Of a stretch of 64,000 nucleotides of DNA, positions 30,001 through 41,324 are shown piece after piece. The position numbers and the translations under genes were made by a program. Numbering within the stretch: position 1 is the stretch's first letter; every line of letters starts with the position of its first letter. The stretch lies in assembly GCF_000003815.2 (NCBI RefSeq), contig NC_049993.1, positions 20,990,223 through 21,054,222 on the forward strand. The letters run 5' to 3'. The notes beneath the pieces are model-generated. The model made no database searches and was not told the DNA's origin. It saw only the letters and a list, made by a program, of their open reading frames with translations. This DNA comes from Branchiostoma floridae. Lineage: Eukaryota > Chordata > Leptocardii > Amphioxiformes > Branchiostomatidae.

Positions 30001-33000
30001 TTCAGTTCATTAGCTGAAAATAAATTAATTTTGGAAGTACCGCCACCTTTGGGAAACCACCCAAACTCCGCAGGTGACTATCAATTAACGCCAATCATGG
30101 AAAGGTCCCGCTCTAAAAACTCCCGAGTCTTGTCAGGAAAATCTATCGCACAATATCCTATAACCCGATCATCACGGTTTTGACGTAGAAAAGTATCTCA
30201 TTGAATACTTGATTCAGGTCATAAGCTAGCTTAGATAAAATACATCAATTTTTGAAGTACCACCCCTTTTGAAAAAAAATCCCATTTTCCCATTCTTCAA
30301 GACCAAGGTACGCTTGCCTGGAGGTTACATCATTTCCAACACATCATCCAATGTAAAACCACACCAGGCTGTAACCTAAGGCTTGAAGCCGTAACCATTT
30401 CCTTTACTAATGCCCTCCAGTCCAGGGGTTTATTCTACACGTCATCCAATTCCAGCTGCTTGTATCCGCCCTATCACTCTGTGTGCCGATGATATCGTAC
30501 CTTGTAGTCCCGACTATGGTTGAAGTATGTAGCATGAACAATTTCGCATCCCTCGCCAGCCGTGGGACGGATCAAACTCTCAGCTACTTTCCACAAGACT
30601 CGACAAAGTCCATACCTACGGCTTTACACACCGGATTGGCGGACTTAGTTTCACCTGTTTTACATCAAACGTCTTAAATGCCCTCGTCTCGTGAACATTC
30701 GTCTTTCAAGGGGATATAAAACTTCAGAAGATCCATGTGGTGTTCTTGAGAAAAGGCTGTCATTTTCGGTGGAGTAGCAAAGGCTTACTCACTTAGTCTT
30801 ACTCGAACCAGACTTAGTTTCACTTTTATTTACATCAAATGTCTTAAATGTCATCTTCTCGTGAACAATTGTCTTTCAAGACGATGAAAAACATCATAAG
30901 TCAGAAGATCCATGTGCTGTCCTTGAGAAGAAGCTCTCATTTTCGGAGGAGTATCAAAGACTTACTCACTTAGTCCCGCTCGCACCAAACTTGCAATTGA
31001 AAGCGTCTTTCACGTCACTCCATCCCCACCAGGGACTTGATTTCCTTTAGCTTTCTGTCAGATCTACTTAGCTCATGCCCTTTCACTTTATTTCACTTTA
31101 CTGCCTGCGATATGGTCCGACCATTTTCCATTGCTTGCTGGTGTTTTCTGACAGAAAAGAAGGCATATAAGAAAAATGTCACGATTTTCCCCATCAAAAC
31201 CCTGCTTAGGCTTGGAGTGTAAAGCAAAGCCCTTGTTCTTCCCTATTCCACATCTCAGAAGGAACTTCCATGCTCACTTGATAGCGTCATTCACGTCACT
31301 TCACCCCCATCAGGGGCTTGATTGCTCAGGCTGCTGTCAGATGTAGTTAGCCCTTGCCCTGCTGGCAATGTCTTGCCGATTAACTATCCTGAGCTGATGG
31401 CTTCATCAGATAAGTTAACGCGACCTCTTCTGAGCTGCTGCTGCAGATTTACTTCCCCATTTGGTACACTTTGCTCTGATATCCCACATTTATGTGAGAA
31501 TTACTCCAAACCCATAAAGATACTGGACCACATACAGAAATAAAGTATGTATATACCGTCAATATGGACTCAGCAGGACAAGGGTGTCGATGTATCTAAC
31601 CTTTCGCCTCCCTCAGCTTCTGTTCCCATTTGTAGGTTCCCATGAAAAAGTAGGGATGCTAAAACATCAGTGTGTCTGGCGTAATGGACTGCGAGTTTCA
31701 TTCTTCTTGCCCGTATAACCTCCATGAAAAGTTAACGTTGTTTTTGGTCGGTCTGTCTCTTTGTGTGAGATGACCAGTCGCGGACATGTGAACGGTAAAC
31801 GAAAGTCGTAGAAAAATCGCCAGAGCCTTGAAATCTGCTACATCACACTTCAAAGTAGCCTAAGGTACCATCCGGGTAGTTTGCTCTTATGTTCGCTTCT
31901 GCTACCCAATAGCAGAGAAGCGACTGTATATAATGTATCATAAAAATCAGAAAGAGATGCGACTGTATGTAATTTATGATAAACGTCGGAGCTAACTATT
32001 ATCCGGATGGTATCCAGGCTAATTTGAAAGGGCTCAGTAATATACAAACATTGAACACACCCCAATCGTGTAGTGGTTGAGAGAAGAACGGCTGTATTCT
32101 GTATGAAAATGTCCTCCTGACAGTTCGCAGACATGTCGGGCTTACACTACCAGGCATCACAGTTAGCTTGATAGATCTACACGACTGACAAACCTGATTC
32201 TCTCTTTAGTTATCGGCCCAGTTTTGTATGATTTATCAACTCAGTGGTTAACCTGGAAAGACGTCAATATATCATATATAGCATTAAGCACCACTGGGAA
32301 GTCGGAAGGGGTCGATCTACAGCAGGGAAATAACAACGTAATCTGAAGACTTGTACCGGTGCAATAGCCGAGTGAGTTAAGTGGCCGATTTACGTTTGGT
32401 AGGTCGTGAGTTCGATCCCCAGCCGAGTCATACCAAGGATTTTAGAAATGGTGGTTTCTTTGCTTAGAACTCAGCCTATGGGAACCAATATTGGAGTTGA
32501 ACACACACGCTAGCCCCCTGCTGTAGTGATTGCGCAAAGCTGTGTGGACAAGGGCTACTGAAATGGAGATAGACGCCGTCGGATGCACCGTTATGTGCGG
32601 GAAAATAAGTTAACTGAAGACTTCCTCCATCGCTGTACTGGTCAGAAACTGTCCTGGGGCTGATAACGCACTTTTTATGTTTGATTTTAACGTTCTAAGT
32701 TGGTAGAATTATTCATTCTGAAGCGTAATTCTTGACACAATGGGAAAATATATCCCAAAACACAGAGACTATTGGTGAAAAGTGAAATATTTGGAGTAAA
32801 CATGTTGTAAATCATGATATAGTACCAATGATGGGTAGCCAAAAATATCCCTAGAAACCACCGAGAACTAGTAGACACGATTTATTGTAATGGCACGATT
32901 TAACTGGTTCTTTCTTTTGTCGTTTTTTTTCCAGCTTATTTCTCCAAGAAAGACGACAGCAACTCCGTCGACATCTCAGGTAAGTACGCCTTTCACTTTC

Positions 33001-36000
33001 AAACGTTCTCTGTTCATACCGGCCAAATATGTCTTTTGACTGTTATGTTTGTTTATCGCCCAAGACCGAAAACCACTCTGAAGCAGAAAAGAAACCATTT
33101 GAAGTCTTTCTGAACACTTGAAAGAGTCTGAATGTCGTCAGAGTCCATGTCAATAAGGAGTAAGCCATCACGACTCTCCATGGCTCGTATGTTTGAAGCT
33201 TTTCTACAGAGCTTTGACAAACCTTTTCTTTAAAAACGTCAAACTCGCGACATGGAGTCAGCACGAAATGGTCGAGCTTCTGACAGACCCTCAGATCTTT
33301 GCACACAGCCCGCATTTCCAGTCACAGTCACAGCATGCAGCCGACACGCCTTTCAGAGCAATTACTAAATTAATGCCCCTTCTATATCTATTTACACAGT
33401 GTGGGTGGGTTGTATTCATGATGTCAGTGGTGGTTACATTCACCTAGAGATGAAAAACTGTAACTAACTTCAAAGCTTATAAAGACCCCACATTCCAACT
33501 GTAATTTCCAACACACAGGACATGAAAGGACTTAGTTTATTGACAACCGTAAATGGTCAATCTTTTTCAAACAAGGAATGACAAATATTTTCCAATGAAA
33601 CAGGTTACCCTTCATGCTAACTTCAAAGGTTTCTGGCCACACAGTCAACTTCCGGTCGTACATTTTCTCCCGCCTTCGCATTCGTCAGGACACGTTTCCT
33701 AAATCCACGTATTCTTCAGTGCCGATTCCGTGAAGAAAACTAATCACTCGCCTTCCGGATGTTTTAATTCTGCATAAAGGAGTTTGAACCCACGCACTGT
33801 GGCCCAGCAGATATTAAAGAACCCCTAACAGACCCTTCTTCCCACTTACAGCCCACGTTGAGCTTCCACTGAGATTACAGAACCCCATACAGACCCTCCA
33901 GCTCACTTATTACTGCCACGCTAAAATTGAAGAAGTTTTAATTAATCATTGAATAGATGATTGAGGATTTTTTCGATCGTTTCGTAACTGCAAACGTAAC
34001 TGCAAAAAGGAAGTTGTACTCAAGTACCAAGGACAGTTGCCAGGGGGCAAAAACCAAACTCAACTCTTGCCTTCTCAAGTCCTACCTACATATCAAGTAT
34101 CAGCATAACCGATAGTTAAATATTCTGACCAGAAATATCTGGAAACAAAACGTAACTAAAGTACACTTAAAAGTACTTACTCACGCAACTGGATATGGTT
34201 TTGGACCATATCCAATTGCGTGAGTCACTACTTTTTGGTGTACCTTATTACCTGGATGTCTAACCTTCATCGACGTAACTAAAGTAAAGTGGGTGGGTGG
34301 CAGTCACTGCGCGGTATTATCATCCCCAGTTTGAATCCAAGCCGTCAAATGTTCTCTCCGCGTCCGCTTTGTTTTTACTAGCGACATAAACACAGCCACA
34401 AATGCAGGGACTTTTCCTGATAGGTGGGACCTTCCTGATAGCTTTGTGCCGATTCTGTTCTCTTTGTCTGTATAGACAAACACTTAATGCCTGAAAGAAC
34501 AGCGAGACTATCTTTCTCAGCCAACAAAGTTTTTAAAGGCCAAAACGCTTTTCTAAGCGCCCGTCTTATCAAACAAACGCACAGTATCGTCATATATGTT
34601 TTGTTTCGGAAAGAGAAACTTAAGACATGGCCTACATTTACCTTAAACTGACAACGCTATCATTATAACTGCTTCCCTAACCCTACTCCTAATCCATCGC
34701 TGGTAGCGTGTTTGTGCCGGCCGCCCGAGCCTGTTTTGTTCAGACCTTTTTCGTGTTTTGTCTCGGAAGAAGAAACTTAAGCCATGTCCTACATTTAGCT
34801 TAAACTAACAACGCCATCATTATAACTTATTCCCTAACCCTACTCCTAATCCATCGCTGATAGCGTGTTTGTGCCGGCCGCTCGTATCGCAGGTGAACCT
34901 GTTTTGTTCAGACCCTTTCGTGTTTTGTCTCGGAAGAAGAAACTTAAGACATGGCCTACATTTAGCTTAAACTAACAACGCCATCATTATAACTTATTCC
35001 CTAACCCTACTCCCAATCTCTCACAGCTCGTGTTTGTCCCAGCCGCCCGTATCGCAGCTGGGCCTGTTTTGTCCAGACCTTTTCGTGTTTTGTCTCGGAA
35101 GAAGAAACTTAAGCCATGTCCTACATTTAGCTTAAACTCACAACGCCATCATTATAACTTATTCCCTAACCCTACTCCCAATCTCTCACAGCTCGCGTGT
35201 TTGTCCCGGCCGCCCGTATCGCAGCTAAAGCTGTTTTGTTCAGACCTTTTCGCAGCAGATTCTGCACAACCGCAGCCTTACCGCAGCTCCATTGTACACC
35301 TCTCCCTCACCAAGCGGGGGAAGGTGCCGATAAGAGCTCAGGTCAGGGAGAGCAATTTCCGCCTCCCTTCCGCCGTTGTTATCCATGAAACCACCCTTCC
35401 TGCTCTATAGCGGCGACATAATAGCCCGGTAGGAGGGATACCGCCTGTTGTGGGCAGGTAGTCAGCGTTTCAGCCTTTTGGTGATGCGGCAGTTTCTGCC
35501 CTTATCTCCGCTCCGCAGCTGACAACGTGGATATAGGAAGGAAGGCGGAGTGATCCCGGGTGATCCGGTCCACATTGAGTAAACAGGCGGGGCTGTCGTT
35601 AAAACTGACGAGGGACTACTTTTATGGGGGAGAGGATCTTGGTTATCACCTCCGCGGGGGGTCTGCTGTCACGAGGGTGCTTTTCTGATTATACAACTGG
35701 TTACGTCTGCCTTCCTACACCCACATCCACTCATCTGCCTCCTCCACTTCTGCCTCCACATCTGCCTCCTCCGGCCATCCGGGCGCTCTTCCTTTTACCC
35801 CTCTCACTGGTACATGTTCGTTTCCTGAGCACTCTCCCCTTCCACCCATCATGTCATCTATTCTTTTTCTTTCCGTTCTCACGAGGGCGGCTCTCTGGTT
35901 ACACAACTGAAACTGTTGATGTATCTTTTCGGCCTTCGCCTTTCTTTATTGTTGGACACCTTCGCCTCCGTAATACCTTTCTTCCATTCATTATCTCTTT

Positions 36001-38937
36001 CCCCTTCTTTTACTTCCTCACCAGTGTGGCCCACTGATCATACACCCACTGCAAAGTGTTGGTTGGCGTATCGTTTCGTTCTGCGCTCTCTTTGCTTTTA
36101 TACATCCACTTGTACGTCTTTACAACAACAGTACACATTTATTTCTTCTTGCATCCTGTCATTTCTGTCTTATATTTACTGCTTAACATTTGTCTTCCGG
36201 AAGTGCTCTTGACAACGGGTCGTTTCCTGAATTTATTGGTCTTCAATTGCAGACTTTTAAAGGATGCGAGGAACCACATTGAATAGGTTTGCGGCCGCTG
36301 CTCGGCAAAGTCCATGAACCATAAATAAAGTAGCTCTCATATTTCTGTGCTAGCTAACCGGTGACTTACTACAGTTTTCATACTACATTGTTTTCATACT
36401 TTTACTCGTTCCCTATTCCTTTTCTTCTTCACTTTTTGTGTTCAGATAAAGTTTCAATGACGAGGCGTTTTGTAAGTTCCTAGATGGCTGACACACATTT
36501 GCAATCTTGCCTTAGCGCATTAGTTCCTCCCGTGCTCGGAGAGTTTTGTGTTCAGATAAATTTTCAACGTTATTTTTTAAAGTTCTAAGATGACTGGAAC
36601 ATGCCTAGGAGTTTCTGCAAGATCGGATCCAACCTTACCCTGGCACCTTAGTTCCTTATAATTACGTGCTCGGAGCCACGCTGGCCTGAAAAATGACACA
36701 CGGTCTCTTAAATCTGTACATCCTGTCTTAAGCCACAGTTGATGCACCTCATCTCGGTAATGGCGACTTAATGAAGTAAGATGGACAGCAGGTGTCACAG
36801 GGAATCCGCTGGCTTAACGAAGTACGATGGACAACGGGTGTCACGGGGAATCCACTGACAGATGCCGCCTGTACTGATAAACCTGTCCGGCATCAGTACC
36901 AACCGTAAACCATTGATCCTCCTGCCGCCATGGTGTCTTTCATATATATATATAGCTGTTGTTGGATTTATTCATCGCCAGTGTTTATGGTAAACGTGTC
37001 TTTGAGTCGGAAATACGTTCTTTTTTTGAAGTTCGGAGCAATAGCCCGTAAAGGTACTGTCCAACACAGCCAACCACATCGACTCAGTCACAAGTAACAT
37101 TAATACAGCCTCGTCCATTCTTGAAATAATTGAACTGTAATTTCCAGCACAAAAATTGGACTCACCCAAATTTTCGACTGCACAGCTGCATCAGTCTTTG
37201 TCAAGGAATGAACAATCCACTGCTGTCGTGACGTCACGTTATGCAGATAGAACACGTGACTCAGTGAGCAATGGATCATGTAGGATTCTTGACAAAGACT
37301 GATGCCGTGCAAAATTTGGATGAATCCAATTTCTGTGTTGGAAATTACAGTTCAACTATTTCAAGAATGACTTCTACCAACACAGATGAACTTCTAAGTT
37401 AAGCCTCGTCCATTTTCACATAATCCCACCCTGTCCTGAACAACCACCTGTCCTTAGAAACCATTTTCATCAGATCATTGAGTGGTTGCAGTGACAATCA
37501 AACCTAGCCTTCGACCACTTCAATCCAGTCATTACATGACATTGAAAAAAGTCCCGTTCAGTTCTAAATACCTGGTAATAAAGATCCCCTTTTCTGGAAC
37601 AAATGCCACCAGTCACCATTTTTCTCAGTCCCATGAGCGACTGTTGAGATCGGGTTTTACTTCTTTTCAGACCAAAAAATCCTGTTGATCCTCATCAGGC
37701 TGAAATGACCATATAATTAGAACACGTGACCTCACATGTATTTAGTAATAGTATATTCGGCCTGAAATACAAATCAACATTCGGGAGAAGCGTTAAACCT
37801 TCGATGCTTTGTATCGGGAGACTCAGGAAGCAAACCTCTGCGTGTTAAAGAACCCAACACACTTATAGATAATGCAGTAAGAATTTCTAGAATACACTAA
37901 GAATGCACAGGAATAGAAAAGGCTTTTCATTCTGGCGGCATTCTGACTCATTCCTTCTCGTGTGAAGGGGATATAAGGTCCATTTGGAATTTCCACTCAG
38001 AATGGCCTGAATGTGGCACGAATTTTACACATACTTCATACCGGCTGGTTCTGCTTGATTCCTGCTGATTCGGTTTCCGTGTGTAGGCCCTATAAGCGAA
38101 GGACTGCCCCGATGTGCTTGGCTGAAAGCACGAATCTTGGAGGAGCCGCAAAGTACTACTAGTATCAGCAGCGGGACAACCACATGTTCCCGCATGACAG
38201 GACCTTCACGCTCACGAGCCAAGCTGGCGGGCTTCACCCTATTGACAGTATAAAAACGCCCTCTTGCAGAACGTATATAATCTGCACCGCAGAAATGCAC
38301 ACACAGAGACACGCAGTCAGATCAAGGAGGTTAACTTCCTTGGTCAGACAAACCAAAAACAGGATTTCAGTACATACCTTGTGTCAGTTCATGAACACCA
38401 TCAAGACTAAAACAAATCATCTGAAGAGCGGTCCAACTTGGAGCCAAAAGCTATCCACCAGGCAACAACGATCTACTCTACTCTATTATATTCAACAAGA
38501 CAGTCATTATATTTTCTGGTTACCTAAACAAAAATGTGACGTTCATATACAGAGCTGTGCAGCTATTAAACAATCCAAGTTTGTTTAGACTGCCTGTCCG
38601 TGTGTGAGATGGGGTACCGGAGCTGTAGCGAGTCCTGCGCTGATAACTGTTGTTTGTTTGTTTGTTTAGACTGCCTGTCAGTGTGCGAGCTGGGGTACCA
38701 GTCCTGTACCGAGTCCTGCGCTGATAACTGTTGTTTATTTGTTTGTTTGTTTGTTGTTAAGACTGCCTGTCCGTGTGTGAGATGGGGTACCGGAGCTGTA
38801 CCGAGTCCTGTGCCCAGAACCCGGGATGTCCACTCCTCGGCTGCCTCTTCAAGAAACACTACTGCAACAAGACCTGCTATTCCAGGGTGAGCCGCAGGGG
38901 GGCGCCACAGGACGACGTGCTGATGCATTTCGACTGA
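26891..38937 (+). CDS. Secreted cysteine-rich peptide precursor, three exons
   Basis: Exons 26891-27014, 32935-32979 and 38762-38937 join with phase 1 introns into 114 residues. A signal peptide (MSVPKVMLCGAVSLLAMLCL plus AAVGSA) is followed by an acidic stretch ending QRSRR, a dibasic processing site. Exon 2 gives AYFSKKDDSNSVDIS. Exon 3 gives a domain with eight cysteines, spaced C-x3-C-x6-C-x3-C-x5-C-x4-C-x6-C-x3-C, then SRRGAPQDDVLMHFD. The paired CxxxC motifs suggest two or more disulfide-linked helices, as in several hormone, defence and toxin-like peptide folds. I do not recognise the family and claim no activity. A TATA promoter and an AATAAA at 39308 frame the gene. Confidence 0.8.
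27090..27830 (+). repeat. Tandem partial copies of the exon 1 3' end and intron start
   Basis: Blocks resembling GACATGGAGGACTTCATGCA...CGCAGAG|GTGAGG recur near 27115 (decayed), 27265-27315, 27420-27454, 27590-27630 and 27770-27810, each followed by a TTCGATATCTC...GGACTTGCTATGGTCGTGAT tract. The copy at 27420-27453 keeps an acceptor (CCAACAG|GACATG) and the donor (AGAG|GTGAGG), so it is a potential extra exon, but splicing it after exon 1 would shift the frame. Confidence 0.85.
28635..28814. mobile_element. Near-perfect 80-bp-arm inverted repeat (young foldback/MITE)
   Basis: Arms 28635-28714 and 28735-28814 are complementary with about one visible mismatch (GGTGCGATT against AATCGCGCC), separated by a 20-nt loop. 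It begins CCCCTCACATTAGG. Such high arm identity implies a recent insertion or gene-conversion-like maintenance. Confidence 0.9.
28925..29755. repeat. About 220-bp repeat, three copies, one interrupted by a SINE-like block
   Basis: The block from CCGAAAGCTTTTATTATACT to GCATTGAGCAGTACTA begins at about 28935, 29362 and 29572; the next partial copy is at 29725. The first copy is followed by a 29045-29220 insert that ends in GGTGAGGAAAGTTGTATAAA GTGCCTTTC, a segment shared with the repeat at 51520-51960. Confidence 0.65.
29850..30275. repeat. Tandem duplication, about 215-bp unit
   Basis: GGTGATTAACGCCATTCATG...GGAAAATCTATGGC...TTTTGGAAGTACC is repeated as GGTGACTATCAATTAACGCC ...GGAAAATCTATCGC...TTTTTGAAGTACC with about 75% identity. 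Confidence 0.75.
30640..31360. repeat. Two further degenerate tandem duplications
   Basis: TTTACATCAAACGTCTTAAA TG...ACTCACTTAGTC is duplicated with a period of about 178 bp (30659 and 30832). CACGTCACTCCATCCCCACC AGGGACTTGATT recurs about 280 bp later as CACGTCACTTCACCCCCATC AGGGGCTTGATT. Confidence 0.75.
32358..32610 (+). mobile_element. tRNA-derived SINE
   Basis: The first 75 bp resemble a tRNA: an A-box-like TAGCCGAGTGAGTT and, about 35 bp on, a B-box-like GTGAGTTCGATCCC. A non-tRNA body follows (GGAACCAATATTGGAGTTGA). It is interpreted as a SINE rather than a functional tRNA because stem pairing is poor. Confidence 0.6.
32935..32979 (+). CDS. Secreted peptide exon 2 (45 nt)
   Basis: Encodes AYFSKKDDSNSVDIS. 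Strong pyrimidine tract and acceptor (GTTTTTTTTCCAG), donor TCAG|GTAAGT; phase 1-1, so it is symmetric and could be skipped without a frame change. Confidence 0.8.
34140..34275. mobile_element. Palindromic MITE
   Basis: GTACTTACTCACGCAACTGG ATATGG pairs with CCATATCCAATTGCGTGAGT across TTTTGGA. Flanks AACGTAACTAAAGTA and ACGTAACTAAAGTA form a direct repeat. Same family as 2806-2960. Confidence 0.65.
34600..35262. repeat. Tandem array, about 165-bp unit, 4 copies
   Basis: GAAACTTAAG(A/C)CATG(G/T)CCTACATTTA...CCCTAACCCTACTCC...GTGTTTGT(G/C)CCGGCCGC...CTGTTTTGTTCAGACC. The GAAACT marker lies at 34615, 34772, 34939 and 35104 (spacing 157, 167, 165). Confidence 0.88.
35263..37115. other. Intronic sequence with small duplications
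   Basis: No exon recognised. The pyrimidine-rich open frames at 35.6-36.2 kb are compositional. TTTTGTGTTCAGATAAA...TAGTTCCT...GTGCTCGGAG is duplicated at about 36436-36545 and 36543-36675. Confidence 0.4.
37116..37369. mobile_element. Foldback MITE, 254 bp
   Basis: Ends CATTCTTGAAATAATTGAAC and GTTCAACTATTTCAAGAATG are inverted repeats; inner blocks (CACAAAAATTGGACT / CCAATTTCTGTGTTGG; CAGTCTTTGTCAAGGAAT / GATTCTTGACAAAGACTG) also pair. The centre carries GTGACGTCACG. Relatives are at 18350-18475 and 53987-54106. Confidence 0.8.
38583..38761 (+). repeat. Two extra copies of the exon 3 acceptor and exon start
   Basis: TTTAG|ACTGCCTGTC begins at 38589 and 38670, before the real exon start at 38762 (spacing 81 and 92). 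Each copy encodes DCLSVCEMGYRSC-like sequence to SCADN and then runs into a (TTTG)n tract. From the first acceptor the frame stays open through the second copy but shifts at the third, so only the last acceptor gives the eight-cysteine product. Confidence 0.9.
38762..38937 (+). CDS. Secreted peptide exon 3: cysteine-rich domain and stop
   Basis: Reads (D)CLSVCEMGYRSCTESCAQNP then GCPLLGCLFKKHYCNKTCYS and ends with TGA at 38935. Eight cysteines; one NKT sequon. Acceptor TTGTTAAG is weaker than those of the upstream copies. Confidence 0.85.
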
Positions 38938-39307
38938 CAAGACGTCGCAGGAACTTCTTAAAGATGACTACCCAGATACTTCAAGGAACATGTTACCAAA
39001 GCCTTGTATGTGTAGGCGGGAAAATGTTTTAAACCTTCTTTAATTTGTTGTTCGTGTAAGGCAGGGTTGTCCCCAGGATTTGCTGGGATAGAGGAAAATT
39101 CTATCCCATCTGTCCAGAAAATGTGAACTTTATGACATGAAACTGACGAAAATATTTTGGCAAGCTTGAAATGACAGATTTCACAAAGAGAATCTAAAAA
39201 AAATTGGCTCCCAAACAATGAGTGGGACAAAAAGAAATTTAAAGCTGGGGATGGCCCTGTGCCGTGATGACTGTACTTGTGGACAAGAAATGATAAAATT
39301 ATACCTC

Positions 39308-39313
39308 AATAAA
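39308..39313 (+). terminator. Polyadenylation signal AATAAA of the peptide gene
   Basis: CTCAATAAAG lies 371 bp after the stop; a second AATAAA follows near 39631. Confidence 0.5.
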
Positions 39314-41010
39314 GAAACAGACGCAAGAAACAGGACAGAAGTAAACACATAAGGTTTGCGGGTCTGACCATTCAGCGTAGGGGTGTTTGGGGCGTTCCAT
39401 TCAGGATAGGGGTGAACCGTCCAGTCTACTCTACACCAAGCTTGTTATGGCAAAACTCACTGCTACAGACTCAGCCGGCCAGTATAGAAGATCTGCTGGC
39501 TATGTACAACAAGCTTAACATATGGTGAAGTTTTTCAGCCAGAATAACTCAGTACAATTACCCTTTGTGAGCCCTCCAGCATTCTCTGTTTAATAGTACT
39601 ATGTTAACAGAAATGTTTACTTCGAAAACAAAATAAAGATGGACTCTTGAATTCGCAATCATGGCATTGTACGTTTTTTCATTGAATTATCATTTACAAT
39701 CTTGGACTAAAAGGCCTTTATTCAAAACCAACCGTACCAAACAACTATGATACGTTACTGTCTAACAGTTGAGCGTTATTGTCATTCAACACAAACTGCA
39801 AGTTGAATGACAGTTACAAACTTCAACATGGATTGTACTAACACAGAGGAGCTTTCATGCTAACTTATAATGACTCTATATAATAATACATCTGTAAGTG
39901 ATTTCTAAAACTTGTTGATATTTGGACCCCAGTCTGTGAATGGACCCCTCCCATTAACATTTTTAAAACTAACTATCGTCATCATGGAAAAACAGAATAA
40001 CAGTACTGCTAGTACCGTTAAATTATATATTGTCATGGGCTTGCTTAAATTTTCTAAATCTGAGCAGTGATAATAGAATACTAAAATGTGACACGTCTGT
40101 GTTAACTATTAAGTTAACATATCCCTGAGATATTGACATTGCTTGACACTAAAAACGTTGGTGAGGCTGCATGCTGCATGGACATCCTATAACATGACCA
40201 ATAAGTTAATCTTTACTCGTTTTACTTGCAAATGACATATTCACTCAGATAATAATGAAATGTGTAAGATTGTGTCTATTTGTTTTATTATATAAGTTGT
40301 TATATCATTTACTTTGGTTGTATGTAAGATATTTAAAAAATCATGATATTAATCCAAATCTTATATCATATTATAATTTTTACCTGCATTTATAGTAGCA
40401 AGGTCCTCCAGTATTTTAGCTACATTACAGACCTGGGTACATCTATTTTATATGCTCTTGTAGTATTTACTTTCAATGATCACTTTATTATCTTATTATC
40501 TGTTACTTTCTCAAATAAACAATTATATCACATTATACATGCTCTTCAGGCATTATACAACCACTACATTTATTATTCATATCATATATCATATTTTGTT
40601 CTTGTATTATTCTATTAATGTCCTCACATACATATATATACATGTATGGTATTACAGTTTCTTCATCTATGATAATTCTAAAGCATTGATCATATTGATC
40701 TATTCTTGTACCCAACAATATTCTGACATGTAATAGTTATGGTATTACATTTTTTAGGAATTATATTATATATTTACTACATTTATCATTCATATTTAAT
40801 GCATTCATATTCATATCTAATAGTTCTTATAATAATTACAATATATTATTTTTATTCAATATATTGTTATATCAACTATATCATTCATATTTATATCATA
40901 TTTTATTTTCTATCCCTTAGTTTTCCCATGTGTACCTTTTCTTCATCCATTAACGTTTTCTTCATCTGTGGTGTAAGATAATTATCATTTTATATATTTA
41001 TCATTTAGGC
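39314..41010. other. AT-rich intergenic DNA
   Basis: Strongly AT-rich, especially 40250-40990. Frames here are compositional. No gene or element recognised. Confidence 0.6.
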
Positions 41011-41120
41011 ACAGATTTGCTTCATTAGTTGATATGATCGTTATCGTCCTCCAAGACTTCGTAGGTAGTCGGCCGCTTGTGGCACTGCACAACACTACAA
41101 AGTAAAAATAAACAAATCAA
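41011..41120. mobile_element. Short interspersed repeat with A-rich tail
   Basis: TGCTTCATTAGTTGATATGA TCGTTATC...GTCGGCCGCTTGTGGCACTG CACAACACTAC followed by AAAATAAACAAATCAACAAA. A second copy, about 92% identical and with its own A-rich tail, lies at 53112-53228. The 3' oligo-A-rich tail suggests a SINE or LINE 3' end. Confidence 0.65.
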
Positions 41121-41324
41121 CAAATCAACATTTAAATTAAAACAAATAAATCTTTCTAGGCCACTACTAAAATTTGCACTCTTACTATGTAATACTACTA
41201 AGTTTGTAGTTAGCTGCTTAAACCTTAGATATAAGCAATTACAGAAACGGCCTCAGCAGGCTGAAGTTTTAAGATATCTGAAAAATGTGGCACAGTGTTG
41301 GCATATGTCTGGGTAGGGTCACAG

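Larger units (their letters stand above)
27830..32934 (+). other. First intron of the peptide gene, repeat-rich
   Basis: No other exon seen. It contains a large foldback (28635-28814), three interrupted copies of a GAAAGCTTTTATTATACT...GCATTGAGCAGTACTA repeat, tandem duplications at about 29850-30275 (period about 215 bp), 30645-31010 (about 178 bp) and 31005-31360 (about 285 bp), and a tRNA-derived SINE at 32358. Confidence 0.6.
32980..38761 (+). other. Second intron of the peptide gene
   Basis: No further exon seen. It contains a palindromic MITE (34140-34275), a 165-bp tandem array (34600-35262), a large foldback (37116-37369), and small duplications near 36430-36660 (about 106 bp) and 36780-36860 (about 50 bp). 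Confidence 0.6.

Noticed and set aside
32358-32430. tRNA gene
   Set aside because: A- and B-box-like motifs are present but acceptor and anticodon stems do not pair well and a SINE body follows.
35030-35410. 126-codon frame MFVPAARIAAGPVLSRPF...
   Set aside because: Lies over the last units of the 165-bp tandem array; the MFVPAARIAA start is itself repeated, and there is no family resemblance.
35624-36286. Pro/Ser/Phe-rich frames of 76-137 codons
   Set aside because: Pyrimidine-rich composition explains them; no domain or splice support.
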